Positions 46,128 to 59,341 of a DNA stretch of 64,000 nucleotides are shown here, piece by piece. The DNA lies in contig CM063506.1 in assembly GCA_032207245.1 (NCBI GenBank), positions 16,240,975 to 16,304,974 on the forward strand, written 5' to 3'. This stretch comes from Pardosa pseudoannulata. Lineage: Eukaryota; Arthropoda; Arachnida; Araneae; Lycosidae. A program made the position numbers and the translations under genes. Every line of letters starts with the position of its first letter. Position 1 is the stretch's first letter. The notes under the pieces are model-generated. The model was given only the letters and a program-made list of their open reading frames with translations. It searched no databases and was not told the DNA's origin.

Positions 46128-46238
46128 TTAAAAAAGCAATACATTTTTATTTGTTTACTATATATAGTTGTCCAACAGAAAAGTAAACTACCATATTTAC
46201 AAATGTTTTCAAAATAGCAGTTTGCCCGGACCCTGGAC
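46128..46238 (-). repeat. Interspersed repeat X, fragment 3
   Basis: On the minus strand begins CAGGGTCCGGGCAAACTG and continues CTATTTTGAAAACATTTG, GGTAGTTTACTTTTCTG and AATGTATTGC. This is the best-preserved terminus of the family. Its first 40 bp are also part of the threefold tandem at 46211-46455. Confidence 0.65.
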
Positions 46239-46455
46239 ATTTGTCTCATTCGTCTCTGCAATCAGGCAATGATTGATTCATTGATTGATTTTACATGTCT
46301 TATTAAAATAGGAGTTTGCCCGGACCCTGGACATTTGTCTCATTCGTCTCTGCAATAATGAGGCAATGATTGATTGATTGATTGATTTTACATGTCTTTT
46401 TAAAATAGCAGTTTGTCCGGAACCTGGAAATTTGTCTCATTTGTTTATACAATGA
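46211..46455 (+). repeat. Threefold tandem repeat, period about 95 bp
   Basis: Units start at 46211, 46305 and 46402 with AAAATAGCAGTTTG or near variants, followed by CCTGGACATTTGTCTCATTC and a (GATT)n run. The third unit is the most diverged. The terminus of repeat X has been amplified together with its flank. Confidence 0.9.
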
Positions 46456-46457
46456 TT

Positions 46458-47134
46458 AGTCCCTGATTAAAACACATGATAAGTGTTAACGATAAGATTC
46501 ATAAGAAGCAAGTATAAATTAATAAAGGCTTATAATATTGGCAAAATTATATTGAAAGAATATCGCAATTTATTGTTCATGATATTAGTTTTTTTTATTT
46601 TTTATCTAAATCTCATATGAGACCTCAAGTTCGAGCTACCGATAGCAGTTGCTAGAACAAATTGGAAAAGATAATGTCTCAGATTTGTGGAAGAAGTGTA
46701 TGTAGAAAACAAACAGGCCGAATCATCACACAGACATAAATAAGACAATTATATAAAGGCCTTTCATTTTTTATTAATGTTTCTATACATTTATCTATAC
46801 AGTGGCCAGTCCCTGATTAAAACACATGATAAGTGTTTACGACAAGATTAATAAGAAGCAAGTAAAAATGAATAAAGACTTATAATATTGGCAAAATTAT
46901 TTTGAAAGAATATCATAATTTATTGTTCATGATATTAGTTTTTTTTTTATTTTTATCTAAATCTCATATGAAATCTCAAGTTCGAGCTACCGATAACAGT
47001 TGCTAGAACAAATTGGAAAAGATAATGTCTCAGATTTGTGGAAGAAGTGTATATAGAAAACAAACAGGCTGAATCATCACACAGACATAAATAAGACAAT
47101 TACATAAAAGCCTTTCATTTTTTTATTAATGTTT
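46458..47134 (+). repeat. Tandem duplication, period 350 bp
   Basis: AGTCCCTGATTAAAACACAT starts at 46458 and again at 46808. The copies stay alignable to about 46800 and 47134, sharing GAACAAATTGGAAAAGATAA and TTTGTGGAAGAAGTGTAT with few substitutions. No coding potential. Confidence 0.92.
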
Positions 47135-47228
47135 CAATTAAACTGCTATTTTAACAAAATTTGAAAACATAATAGCTTACTCTTTTGTAGGACAACTGTA
47201 TATAATAAAGATATAAGCAAAAACATAT
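47134..47228 (+). repeat. Interspersed repeat X, fragment 4
   Basis: AATTAAACTGCTATTTTAAC through GTAGGACAACTGTATATAAT to ACATATTGC. It is the fourth fragment of repeat X and starts exactly where the second unit of the 350-bp duplication ends. Confidence 0.55.
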
Positions 47229-47414
47229 TGCTTTTTATAGGTTAAAAGGTTTAGACCGTGCCCACATAACAATATAATAGTTTTGGTATTAGTTTGTCCA
47301 TGGTATTTTTTATATACAGTAAATTGTTTATATGTATGTATTTTTCCTTGTTCTAAATGCCCTGTTATTAATTTCTCTTACCAACTTTGCTAAATATTAA
47401 AAAAAATTTTATAG

Positions 47415-48265
47415 TCAGATATATCTGAGAATATTCACAAACATGTCTAAATGTAAAAAAAAATGATATTCATTGATATCTGACAATATTGACCAACATA
47501 TCTAAATTTTAAAAAAATGACATTCAGAGATAACTGAGAATATTGACCAACATGGCTAAATATAAAATAAATTATATTCAGAGATATTGGAGAATATTTA
47601 CCAACATGGTTAAATATAAAAAAATGACATTCAGATATATCTGAGAATATTGACCAACATGGCTAAATATAAAAAAAAGGATATTTAGAGATATCTGAGA
47701 ATATTGAACAACATGGCTAAATATAAAATAAATGATATTCAGAGATATTGGAGAATATTGACCAACATGGCTAAATATAAAATAAATGATATTCAGAGAT
47801 ATCTTAGAATATTAAACAACATGGCTAAATATAAAATGAATGATATTCAAAGATATCTGAGAATATTGAACAACATGGCTAAATATAAAAAAAAATAATA
47901 TTCAGAGATATCTGAGAATATTGAACAACATGGCTATATATAAAATAAATTATATTCAGAGACATTGAAGAATATTGACCAACATGGCTAAATATAAAAA
48001 AATGACATTCAGAGATATCTGAGAATATTGACCAATATGGTTAAATATAAAAAAATGATATTCAGAGATATCTGAGAATATTGAACAACATGGATTAATA
48101 TAAAATAAATTATATTCAGAGATATTGGAGAATATTGACCAACATGGCTAAATATAAAAAAAAAATGATATTCCGAGATATCTGAGAATATTGAATAACA
48201 TGGCTAAATATAAAATAATGATAGAGATATCGGAGAATATTGACTAATATTGCTAAATATTAGAA
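47415..48265 (+). repeat. Minisatellite, unit about 54 bp, about 15 units
   Basis: The unit contains GAGAATATTGACCAACATGG, CTAAATATAAAA and GATATTCAGAGATATCT. Several neighbouring units are exactly 54 bp, so one frame stays open across them (47704-47898). There it reads as an 18-residue repeat (NNMAKYKINDIQRYLRIL), which I regard as a by-product of the unit length. Two longer, related units of about 115 bp follow at 48216-48430 and include GATATCATTTAAGGGG. Confidence 0.93.
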
Positions 48266-48430
48266 AAAATTATATTAAGGGATATCATTTAAGGGGGCCC
48301 ATTTGATGCAGGCAGATATTATAATTTTAATATTCAGAGATATCGGAGAATATTGACTAACATTGTTAAATATTAAAAAAAATTATATTAAGTGATATCA
48401 TTTAAGGGGAGTCCATATGATGTAAGCAGA
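48216..48430 (+). repeat. Two 115-bp higher-order units at the end of the minisatellite
   Basis: Each contains GATATCGGAGAATATTGACT, a TTATATTAAG tract, GATATCATTTAAGGGG and a GATG(C/T)A(G/A)GCAGATA end. They combine one 54-bp-like unit with unrelated sequence. Confidence 0.8.
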
Positions 48431-49987
48431 TAGTTTTGATATTGGCTGATATTTTTGTGCTACCTGGGAAAGCAATCTTTTTTGGCACGTCATAAGCGAT
48501 ATCTTTATAGGAGTATACTAGGAAGAAGAGGGAAGAACATGTCAATTTTTGTTTTATTTTATTGTTATATCTACTTGATACGCTTTAAACTGTAACAAAA
48601 CCCATTGTTCAGTCGAAGATTAACAGTCAAAGATAACAAAGAAAATCTGCGACGATTAACAGAACTACAAAGAGGACGTGCCGATGTCATTTGTTTCAAT
48701 GTTTTAATTTTGTTCAAAATTCTTATGCTGAAATATTTCCTTAGAATACTGTAAATATTTGAAATTACAAGTGAGCAACATTTGACTTTGAGCTTATTTT
48801 TCCAAAAATCACATTTAGAATCTAGTTATGCCGGTTTGTATTGCGTCATCCGAAAACCCATAAATCTATAAGACGAATTGCACAAAATTTTTATTGTAAA
48901 AGTATATGCAAATATTATAAAACAGTAAAATATTTTCGAGAAATAAAAAATATTTTTCTACCTTTGTATATAACCTAACTCAAACGAAGATAAAATTGAG
49001 ATAATTGACTCATGTATCTTGTGAGACTTAAATTCGAGAAAAACAGCGAACTGAAAAAACAGAATTTATCAACGGGGAGAGAAGGTTTTATCAAAAAATT
49101 TATGAGTTATAATACGGTTATCACTCAAGAAATTGTTTTTATCTCTTTTCTCCTAAACAATCACTACGGTTTCGAAAATTATTCTGCAGTTCAAAACGAT
49201 TTTCTCATTTTAACTGGAACCGCACCTGGAAACGCCACATTTTTCAATGCGAATAATTCGGAAATAGGTCAATAAAGGATATTTATGATGAAATGAAGTT
49301 GTTTTCTATGAACAGTGAGTCGAGAAAGTGTGTTCCAGTTTTGAGCTCGCGTGGGGGGATACAATACATATCAATGCTATACCTCGCGAAGGTAACGGGT
49401 TCAAATATATGCCTTATGCGGCACGAAAGTTTGAGAATGGGTTCATTCAAGTGTGAAAGTTAAAAAAATTTTCTGATCCCGTTCTGCTTGTGGAAAAAAA
49501 TGTTAAAAATGATGTGTAGCTACGCGTGTTTTGAATAATATTCGATTTTATATTTTTATTATTATACTTTTGGACTGAGAGGGCCCTGGGTTTTACTTCA
49601 TCCGATGAGGATTTGGACTTAACAGACATTTCGATTTTCAGAGAGTAATCGGTCTTTTATTGAGAATTTGTCAAATTATGTACCAATGTGGTTGATAACA
49701 TTAGAGTATCTGTACCTCTATTTTCGGATGTGTATTAAACATGAGGTTCATATAAATTGTGTTCGTTCCCATATTGGTTGGTAGTGATGGGAAAGTTAAA
49801 TCAAACTACTTCGCTTGTACACGAGCCAAACAATGCTATGTTGACCTCCGGACAGATTAATTCTCTTTGTGAAATTACCAATAAAAAATCTTGGAGTACC
49901 TCCCCCTCCATCTATACTCTCTTTGTATTTTATAAGTACTCCTAGAGAGACTGCAATGCTTAAAAGAATCAGCCCATCATAGCTGGT
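48431..49987. other. Spacer with an unassigned 87-codon open frame
   Basis: At 49012-49275 (+) a frame beginning with ATG encodes a mixed-composition peptide (MYLVRLKFEKNSELKKQN at its start, DFLILTGTAPGNATFFNAN near its end). I recognise no domain and see no conserved neighbour, so it stays unassigned. The rest is AT-rich without recognised features. Confidence 0.3.
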
Positions 49988-49991
49988 TTAA

Positions 49992-50329
49992 CCCCTTAAC
50001 GTGCACGCTCGAGTTAACTCGAGCTTGCTAAACTGGCCAAACTGTGCACACTCGAGATAATTCGATCAGATTTGTACTGTATGTTGCTATAATTTTTCAC
50101 ACTCGAATGCAATCGAGAATGGGAAATAACAATGTGAAAAAAAAACAAAAAAAAACAATCGTTTTGTTGATGTTTATCATTTACATGGGATTGTAAACTA
50201 TAACACTTACTTATTCAAGTATTACAAATATTTTTTTTCTACTTATCACTTACGACTTATCTCTTCCGTACAATATTGTAATATTACAATATTCGACTAT
50301 TTTCTGCAATGTTATCAAAATCCAAAATT

Positions 50330-50365
<36 letters not shown>

Positions 50366-50455
50366 TTTTTTCAAAACAACATTCTAAATTGTGTTTTTTA
50401 CATTAAAAAATTGATTTTTTTTGGCCGACCCTTTAAAAATCTGCGCATTAAGGGG
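49992..50455. mobile_element. piggyBac-type MITE (464 bp)
   Basis: TTAA flanks both sides (49988-49991, 50456-50459). The ends CCCCTTAACGTGC and, inverted, CCCCTTAATGCGC are imperfect inverted repeats with the CCC start of piggyBac elements. Inside the left end lies the perfect 18-bp palindrome GCTCGAGTTAACTCGAGC (50007-50024), followed by degenerate ACTCGA repeats. The middle holds about 30 A followed by a T-run (50329-50370). Non-coding. Confidence 0.87.
50007..50024. repeat. Perfect 18-bp palindrome in the MITE subterminal region
   Basis: GCTCGAGTTAACTCGAGC is its own reverse complement. Related CTCGA words follow near 50052 and 50101. Subterminal repeats of this kind often bind transposases, which I infer rather than see. 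Confidence 0.85.
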
Positions 50456-50822
50456 TTAAAGCTCTTTTGGTGCTCGAAAGAATAATATAGTCCGAGTGCG
50501 TGTCATATATTCCTTGTCAGATTTACATTTTCTTGAAAAAGGAAAGTCTATTTAGAAAATAGGGAAGTTCATTTTACAAGCTGGGTTTGTTCATAAAGTA
50601 ATCGGAGTCGCGGGATTCTTTGGAAGATGTAATAGTAAATGAAAATTATACATTGCGCTTAAATTATTTTTTACTAACAGGATATTAAAATGTGTAAAAG
50701 TATATAAAAAACAAGGCAAAGCAAATATGATAAAAGGATCATTCTACAGAATGTGCTGAGGAGCGATACAATTTCTCCTCCCTTTTTGCATAGCTTTGTT
50801 CCCTGTGGTAATAATATTAGAA

Positions 50823-51640
50823 ATGGTTGGTTGGTTGGTTCGTCGCGGTTTATTGGCACAAGGTCCAATCAAGGATATACTGCGTCAAACGAAATATTGA
50901 AATGCTAAAATAAAGAAGTATATAATTTAAAAGTAGAAGATACTAACTGTGAAATATTAAGGGAAAAAATGCAAGTAAAGACCGATGTAAAAGGCATTAA
51001 AATATTTTTTAACCGACGCATTAAAATATTTTTAAAAATTAAACAAGGTTAAAAATGCCAATGCCAATGAGAAATTCAAAAAGTTTTAGGTGGGGAGTTT
51101 TGCCTAAAGGTTTGATCAAACTGGAATGAAAACTTTTAAAATATATATTGTAAAATCATAAAAGCGGTACATGAAGTTAAAATATGAAGAACAGTGAGAT
51201 GTGTGTAACAGAAAGAACATTGTGGAGCAGGCTCAGCCAACATTAAATGTTTATGGGTGAGTCTAGTAAGAAGTGTTAAAATGACCTCCAATTTGAGATT
51301 TAGGAAACATGGCCAAAAAGATATCGACGGTCTAAGAACGTGAAGCTTGTTTCGAGTAGAAATGGACTGCTCTGGTCAGTCTGTCAAACGGGGTCTTGTA
51401 TGCAGAGTCCATCTATACTGGCTTCTTAGTCACTTGGCCTGGATCAGTACACTGTCCAATGTTCTAGAGTCTCGAGTTTCCTGTAAAGTTTAAGATATTC
51501 CAAAACACCTAGATCAAAAATTTTTTTGTGAAATATTTCTGTAGATGCAATAACGCAGCGTATGAGAGCAAGGGAATTCCAGGCGGCCTTTTTTCTAGGT
51601 TAGGCCATTTGAATAAATATTAAAGAGTCATATCATAATA
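50823..51640 (-). pseudogene. 5'-truncated I/Jockey-like LINE, ORF2 C-terminus plus 3' end
   Basis: The tail at the left is (AACC)n on the minus strand, seen as GGTTGGTTGGTTGG near 50825. On the minus strand between about 51375 and 51140 the frame encodes LRPSISFWPC, then EVILTLLTRLTHKHLM, AEPAPQCSFCYTHLTVLHIL and SC. This is the familiar end of I/Jockey-type ORF2: R-L-R-x-G-H-T-x-L-T-H followed by a C-x2-C-x7-8-H-x4-C zinc-binding-like motif. A TGA lies just upstream and no reverse transcriptase remains. About 65 codons are intact. Confidence 0.85.
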
Positions 51641-51642
51641 TC

Positions 51643-51644
<2 letters not shown>

Positions 51645-51684
<40 letters not shown>
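51645..51684. repeat. (TA)20 microsatellite
   Basis: A pure TA run that ends exactly at the start of the foldback element, whose target is TA. Confidence 0.97.
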
Positions 51685-54140
<2,456 letters not shown>

Positions 54141-54692
54141 GTTTTCTTTTTGTACTTTAGATGGTGTTTTAGATTATTTAAATAAAAATATAAATTTTTC
54201 AGTATTATGCTATTAAGTAAAATTCAAGAAAATTCAAAAGAGCTTAAGTTGCTATGGGAGAGAGGGTGTAAATTCAGCAAAATAGGCTGTTTCTTTTTAT
54301 ACTTTAGATGGTGTTTTAGATTACTTAAATAAAAATATAATTATTCCTGTATTATTCTATTAAGTAAAATTCAAGAAAATTCAAAAGAGCTTAAACTGCT
54401 GTGGGAGAGAGATTGTAAATTAAAAAAAATAGGCTGTTTCTTTTTATGCTTTAGATGGTGTTTTAGATTATTTAAATAAAAATATAAATTTTTCAGTATT
54501 ATGCTATTAAGTAAAATTCAAAGAAATTCAAAAGAGCTTAAACTGCTGTGGGAGAGAGATTGTAAATTAAACAAAATAGGTTGTTTCTTTTTATACTTTA
54601 GATGGTGATTTAGATTATTTAAATAAAAATATAAATTTTTCAATATGTTGCTATTAAGTAAAATTCAAGAAAATTCAAAAGAGCTTAAATTG
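54141..54692 (+). repeat. Minisatellite with 147-bp unit, about 3.7 copies
   Basis: AGATGGTG starts units at 54160, 54306, 54453 and 54600, giving periods of 146, 147 and 147 bp. Shared words include TTATTTAAATAAAAATATAA, CTATTAAGTAAAATTCAAG and AAAGAGCTTAA. The last unit is cut by the MITE that begins at 54698. Confidence 0.95.
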
Positions 54693-54697
54693 CTGTA

Positions 54698-55060
54698 TGT
54701 CGTGTAGTCCTCGTTTATATTTGAGTATCAACCTGTGATCAAATGTATAGTGGTGATTTATTTTTAATTGTGTTGTGTTAAGTACTTTTGTACTAAATTT
54801 AATCACAGGTTCTGAGAAATTGCAGACATAAAAATGAAACTAAACTAACAGCTAAATTGACAGCAACCGAGAATAGCTTAATATTTAAAAAAAAAGTTAA
54901 TTTATTATAATGTATATACATCTATTTACATACAAATTGATGCTAATTTTCATAAAATAAGCTTTGTTAACATCTTCTAAATTAGTTCTAAATAGATAGA
55001 GGACCTAATCTCAATTTCAAAAATGTATGTAAATTGGGGGTACCTTTGGACTACACGACA
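54698..55060. mobile_element. Small MITE (363 bp) with 13-bp terminal inverted repeats
   Basis: TGTCGTGTAGTCC at 54698-54710 and its exact complement GGACTACACGACA at 55048-55060, flanked by CTGTA at 54693-54697 and 55061-55065. The interior is AT-rich. Superfamily is uncertain because a 5-bp duplication is not diagnostic. Confidence 0.82.
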
Positions 55061-55991
55061 CTGTATCGTATAAAATGCTATACTGTGACTTACTGTATCG
55101 TATAAAATGCTTTCTTAGCTAATTCAGGGCAATATATCTATTTATTTATATAGCAAAGTTATTTTTTGATATTTAGCTTAAAAACCAATTTGCGCTGAAA
55201 ATTTGTTGAAAATATTTTTCTGAATTCTGCGGATACTCTTATAAAAGCTAAAAAAAGTAATTTTGCAATTATATGAGGCTATTTTTTATTGCAATGACTT
55301 TTGGAGACATTTTCTAGGATTTAAGTGATGTTTTCATGAGTGAAAAGGGAAATTCAAATCTTTTGTTTGAAATAACTTCTTCTTTTGCTCGATGAAGAAA
55401 TAGGAGTGAAATTGCTTTGACAATGATGTAAGTCAGATTTCACTCACACTTACGAAAACTGTTCAGGCATATCGAGCTGATTGGAAAACTCCTTAAACAT
55501 TCTACTGTCTAGAAACGTTGCGAAAAATTCACCTTCCAAATCATTTCACTCTTTTGAAAAGTAATTACATGAAACCAGGAAATAATCTTAACGTTAAAGT
55601 CGACTGCAGGGAGCTTTAAAATATTCAATCCAAAGCTTCTCAACTTGTGTTTACCCAAACCCTGAATTTCCTGCAAAATATCATGGAATTTCACGGGAAA
55701 TTTTTGCTAGTTTTATACAAAAAAAGAAAGAGAAAAATCCTACGTTAATTTAAATTCTAAAGCTACTTCTATTCATGCTCACCGGAGTCACATGAGGTTT
55801 CCAATGTAGTTTTATAAAAATAGTTTAAAATAGTAATCAACCCACTTTTGTCTTCAGTAACACATCATACTTCTACATTTTTAGTGGTCTGGTCCAAATT
55901 AATTTTCGAGTTACATTAATTTATTGTCAGTCTATCTATTTTGATTGAGTTAAATAAATTAAAACAGTAATTCTTAAATTTAAAAATATAA

Positions 55992-55992
<1 letters not shown>
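55061..55992. other. AT-rich spacer
   Basis: Starts with a short direct repeat (ACTGTATCGTATAAAATGCT at about 55060 and 55092). Otherwise featureless. Confidence 0.5.

Positions 55993-56066
<74 letters not shown>
55993..56066. repeat. (TA)n microsatellite
   Basis: About 37 TA units. Confidence 0.97.
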
Positions 56067-56068
<2 letters not shown>

Positions 56069-56383
56069 AGGACTAGTGGTTAAGGCGTGGAAGACACATT
56101 TCATTTCATATACAAAAACTTCTGTATTGTAATCCTTCTGTCCATGGCTATGCCATTTAGATATCCTTTGTTCTCATAATGTGCCACGACCAGCTCGGAG
56201 GATGTTATCGGCCCGAGCTCCCTCTCAGAACTGACTCTTTTGGCGTGGCTACCTCAACAAAGTCCCGTCAGTTTCTTCACCCTGTATATGTCCGGGGGCG
56301 TGTCTTTCTCCTATTACGTTGTTATTAATGAGTTCTAAATATTTTTAATTATAACTTGCTTAATTCTTAACCCCTAATTTTAA

Positions 56384-56388
<5 letters not shown>
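56067..56388. other. Short unassigned G+C-richer spacer
   Basis: Lies between two (TA)n arrays. CGGAGGATGTTATCGGCC and neighbouring sequence look like part of an unidentified element. Confidence 0.35.
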
Positions 56389-56464
<76 letters not shown>

Positions 56465-56465
56465 T

Positions 56466-56518
<53 letters not shown>

Positions 56519-56569
56519 ATATACATATACATATTTATATATATATATATGCATATACATATATATAGA

Positions 56570-56622
<53 letters not shown>

Positions 56623-56674
56623 GTATATGTATATGTATATATATATATGTATATATATATGTATATATATACAT

Positions 56675-56755
<81 letters not shown>

Positions 56756-56779
56756 TATATATATATACATATATATATG

Positions 56780-56810
<31 letters not shown>

Positions 56811-56830
56811 ATGTATAAATATGTATGATA
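56389..56830. repeat. (TA)n satellite with TACATA variants and (GT)n end
   Basis: About 380 bp of TA with TACATA/TGTATA variants, closing in a (TG)n run near 56791-56810. The 135-codon minus frame is an artefact of the repeat. Confidence 0.97.
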
Positions 56831-57944
56831 GAGCTGAAGAGAGTGCCAAACTGAACTGAGTTGTATAATCATTGCGTTTAGTTTCCGAAGATCACCCCAT
56901 GCGCATCACTATGAGACCTTCAAATAATTTACGAACTGAAATTATTTCTGTAAAACGAACGCTTGGTCCAGTGCTTTGAATTTAGTTATGCAACGATCAG
57001 CACATTTTGTAACGAAATACTACATTCATAATTTCATTGTAAAAATCATCATTATTTATTCATGGATAAAATATTTAATCCAGATTTTTTTTTCTAATAG
57101 TAAAGATTAGTTCGTTTTGAAGACTACCCCTTTTCGGCACCATTTAGCTGAAGACGTTACAGTACACACACACACACACATATATAAATGCATTTTAGAC
57201 GGAAGAGAAAACTATAAATTTTACTAGAAACATGCATAATGCTACATAGTTTGGCCTAATGCTTTAAACGTAGTGTTCAAATGAAAATTCTACTGAGAAA
57301 GGTTTCTCTGGATAAAAGATTCCCGTAAACATTTTTAAAGCGTATTGCGAATTCAGTGATTTAAAAAACAAAGGACTGCGAAACACTGATCTAACCTGAG
57401 TACAGTTGAACCAAATCATAAGCCTCTTTACAGCATTCGACCTTGGTTATTACTGCAATGAATATCACTGATAACAATCAGGTGAAATTTTTAACGAGCA
57501 GTAATCTTTCGGTTAACAAGGAAACCGTACAGACATTGGGCGATGGAAAAGAAAGATATTGGTGATAAAGTAGTAGTGTATTGACACCTTGTCATTGATC
57601 ATACTTGCTTGCATAGATAAATTTTGTCCCAGATGCATATAAACACATTACTTACATTGTCAGATCGATGAGGAAGGAATACTTAACATGATTAAATCGT
57701 CCGATAGTTGACTTTCATCAGTTACGATCACGGACAAATTTATCAAAATACCTCTTAAAAATTTGCTTTTTTATTTTATAAATTTACAGGAGGTTTTCTT
57801 TCAAATTCCAATTGCTAGAGATTTTGAATTATTTCTTTGATACTATTAGCGCTTGAGTTTGTAATTAAACTCAAACAATTAGCCATTTTCCTGCCATGGT
57901 TAGAAGCCAGTGGGGAGAGCGAAGTGGGATGTGATGTCGTGCTT
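56831..57944. other. AT-rich spacer
   Basis: One (CA)n run near 57163-57180. No gene recognised. Confidence 0.5.
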
Positions 57945-58903
57945 TGTAACGGCATATCTACCTCAAAGACTTTGGTTCTCAAAAGAGTTTGAGAAATGGA
58001 CTTCGCTTATGTGGAGACAAAGGTGTTGTTTTCCCCGGAACCACGATGTCTAGAATTTTGTGTCCTACAGTAGCGATACAACAGACCAGACAGCAGGGAG
58101 TGCCTCAAAGGGAGTGCCTCAGCGTTAGATCTTTCGCCGATACGAAATTCCGTAGACTCCCGGGTTGGCGGCCAGTTATTGTCTAGCCCAGACCAATCCA
58201 GTTGGTTGAAGGTGAGATCGTCGCCAAATGATCCAGTGATGAAATCGTGGGTGAGGCCCCCTCTCTTAGAGACGAGATGAGATTTTTTAAGAAGTAGTTA
58301 GTTAGCTAGCAACCAGTTAATTCGGAGGTCGTCTGAACCAGTCTCCCCATCGGAGAGTTTTCTTAGCTAAAATCCCACTTTTGGATAACTTCTTTTGAGA
58401 GTTAGCTAGCAGCAGCTAATTCGGAGGTTGTCTTAAACAGTCTCTCCAACGGAGAGTATTCTTAGCGAAAATCCCACCTTGGAATAAATCTCTTTCTGAG
58501 ATTGTTAACCCTGTGCCTTGGGTTTTCGTTTATTCAGATCCTCTTCAGGACTGATCGTGTATTCCTATTAGGAATTCTAACTTTGCTTTTATCTTCTTCG
58601 AAGATACTCATTGAAACTTCAAACACCCTCGTCTAATTGAGTGTGCTGTCTTCCTAATTGCTACCGAGAACTATTACGCGAAGCTACCGAATTGTTCTCT
58701 TCGGTTATTAAACCTTTCGGCAGTGTATTCAAGTGTACGTCTCTACTCAGGCCTACGTCTATTGTATCACATACTTGTGAACTGTAATTGTATTTTGTGA
58801 ATATAGAAATGTGTATATAGCTGCAAGGTGTAAATAAATCATTTAATCAAGAAACACCCGCTTCTTCATTGTGTCACCTGAAACAGGGACAGGATACATT
58901 ACA
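57945..58903 (+). mobile_element. Solo LTR, family L2, copy 2 (959 bp) with target duplication
   Basis: Starts TGTAACGGC, ends GATACATTACA, flanked by the perfect 4-bp duplication GCTT (57941-57944, 58904-58907). GTAAATAAATC near 58828 is the polyadenylation signal. It contains the same tandem hairpin units as copy 1 (near 58315 and 58414). A direct repeat GGGAGTGCCTCA occurs twice near 58099-58120. The 65-codon frame at 57989-58186 is a chance frame in the LTR. Confidence 0.93.
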
Positions 58904-59336
58904 GCTTTCATAAAGATTATTGTATACATATACTATGCATGTAAAAAGAGCTGTACTAATTTTGAGTTCTAATTTAAAAAGGTGTGGGTGGGAGAAATTT
59001 TCTCATGGATATTTTCTAGCTGCGGAAAATAAATCTTAGAATCGTAACTCACTGTAACACATTTGCAATCCACAAATTTTATTATAGTCAAGAAAATTTA
59101 CACATTTGATTTCTTAAAAAGGAATGTGATATTGAAGAATCCTATTCTAGAAATGAACAAACGTTAAGTGCAAGAAAAAAAGCAAAATAACTGTCGTTCT
59201 CACAAATGTATGAATATTAATTAAGCTACGGTTTCATTTGAACAGAAAGTGAAGATTATCCTTTGGGACAATGTTTAAAATCAGAATGTAAAACAGCAAA
59301 AAAGTAATTTTTTCATTGCGTAGTTGGGTTTTTTTC
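58904..59336. other. AT-rich spacer
   Basis: Nothing recognised. Confidence 0.5.
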
Positions 59337-59341
59337 ATAAT

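Noticed and set aside
46128..47228. A single 1.1-kb foldback transposon with inverted X arms
   Set aside because: The best X terminus (CAGGGTCC) points inward at the left and the right fragment starts inward too, so the arms are not outer ends of one element.
47415..48265. CRISPR-like regularly spaced repeat
   Set aside because: Contiguous tandem units without unique spacers, in a eukaryotic context; it is a minisatellite.
56465..56872. 135-codon minus-strand frame
   Set aside because: Lies almost wholly in (TA)n/(TG)n repeat.
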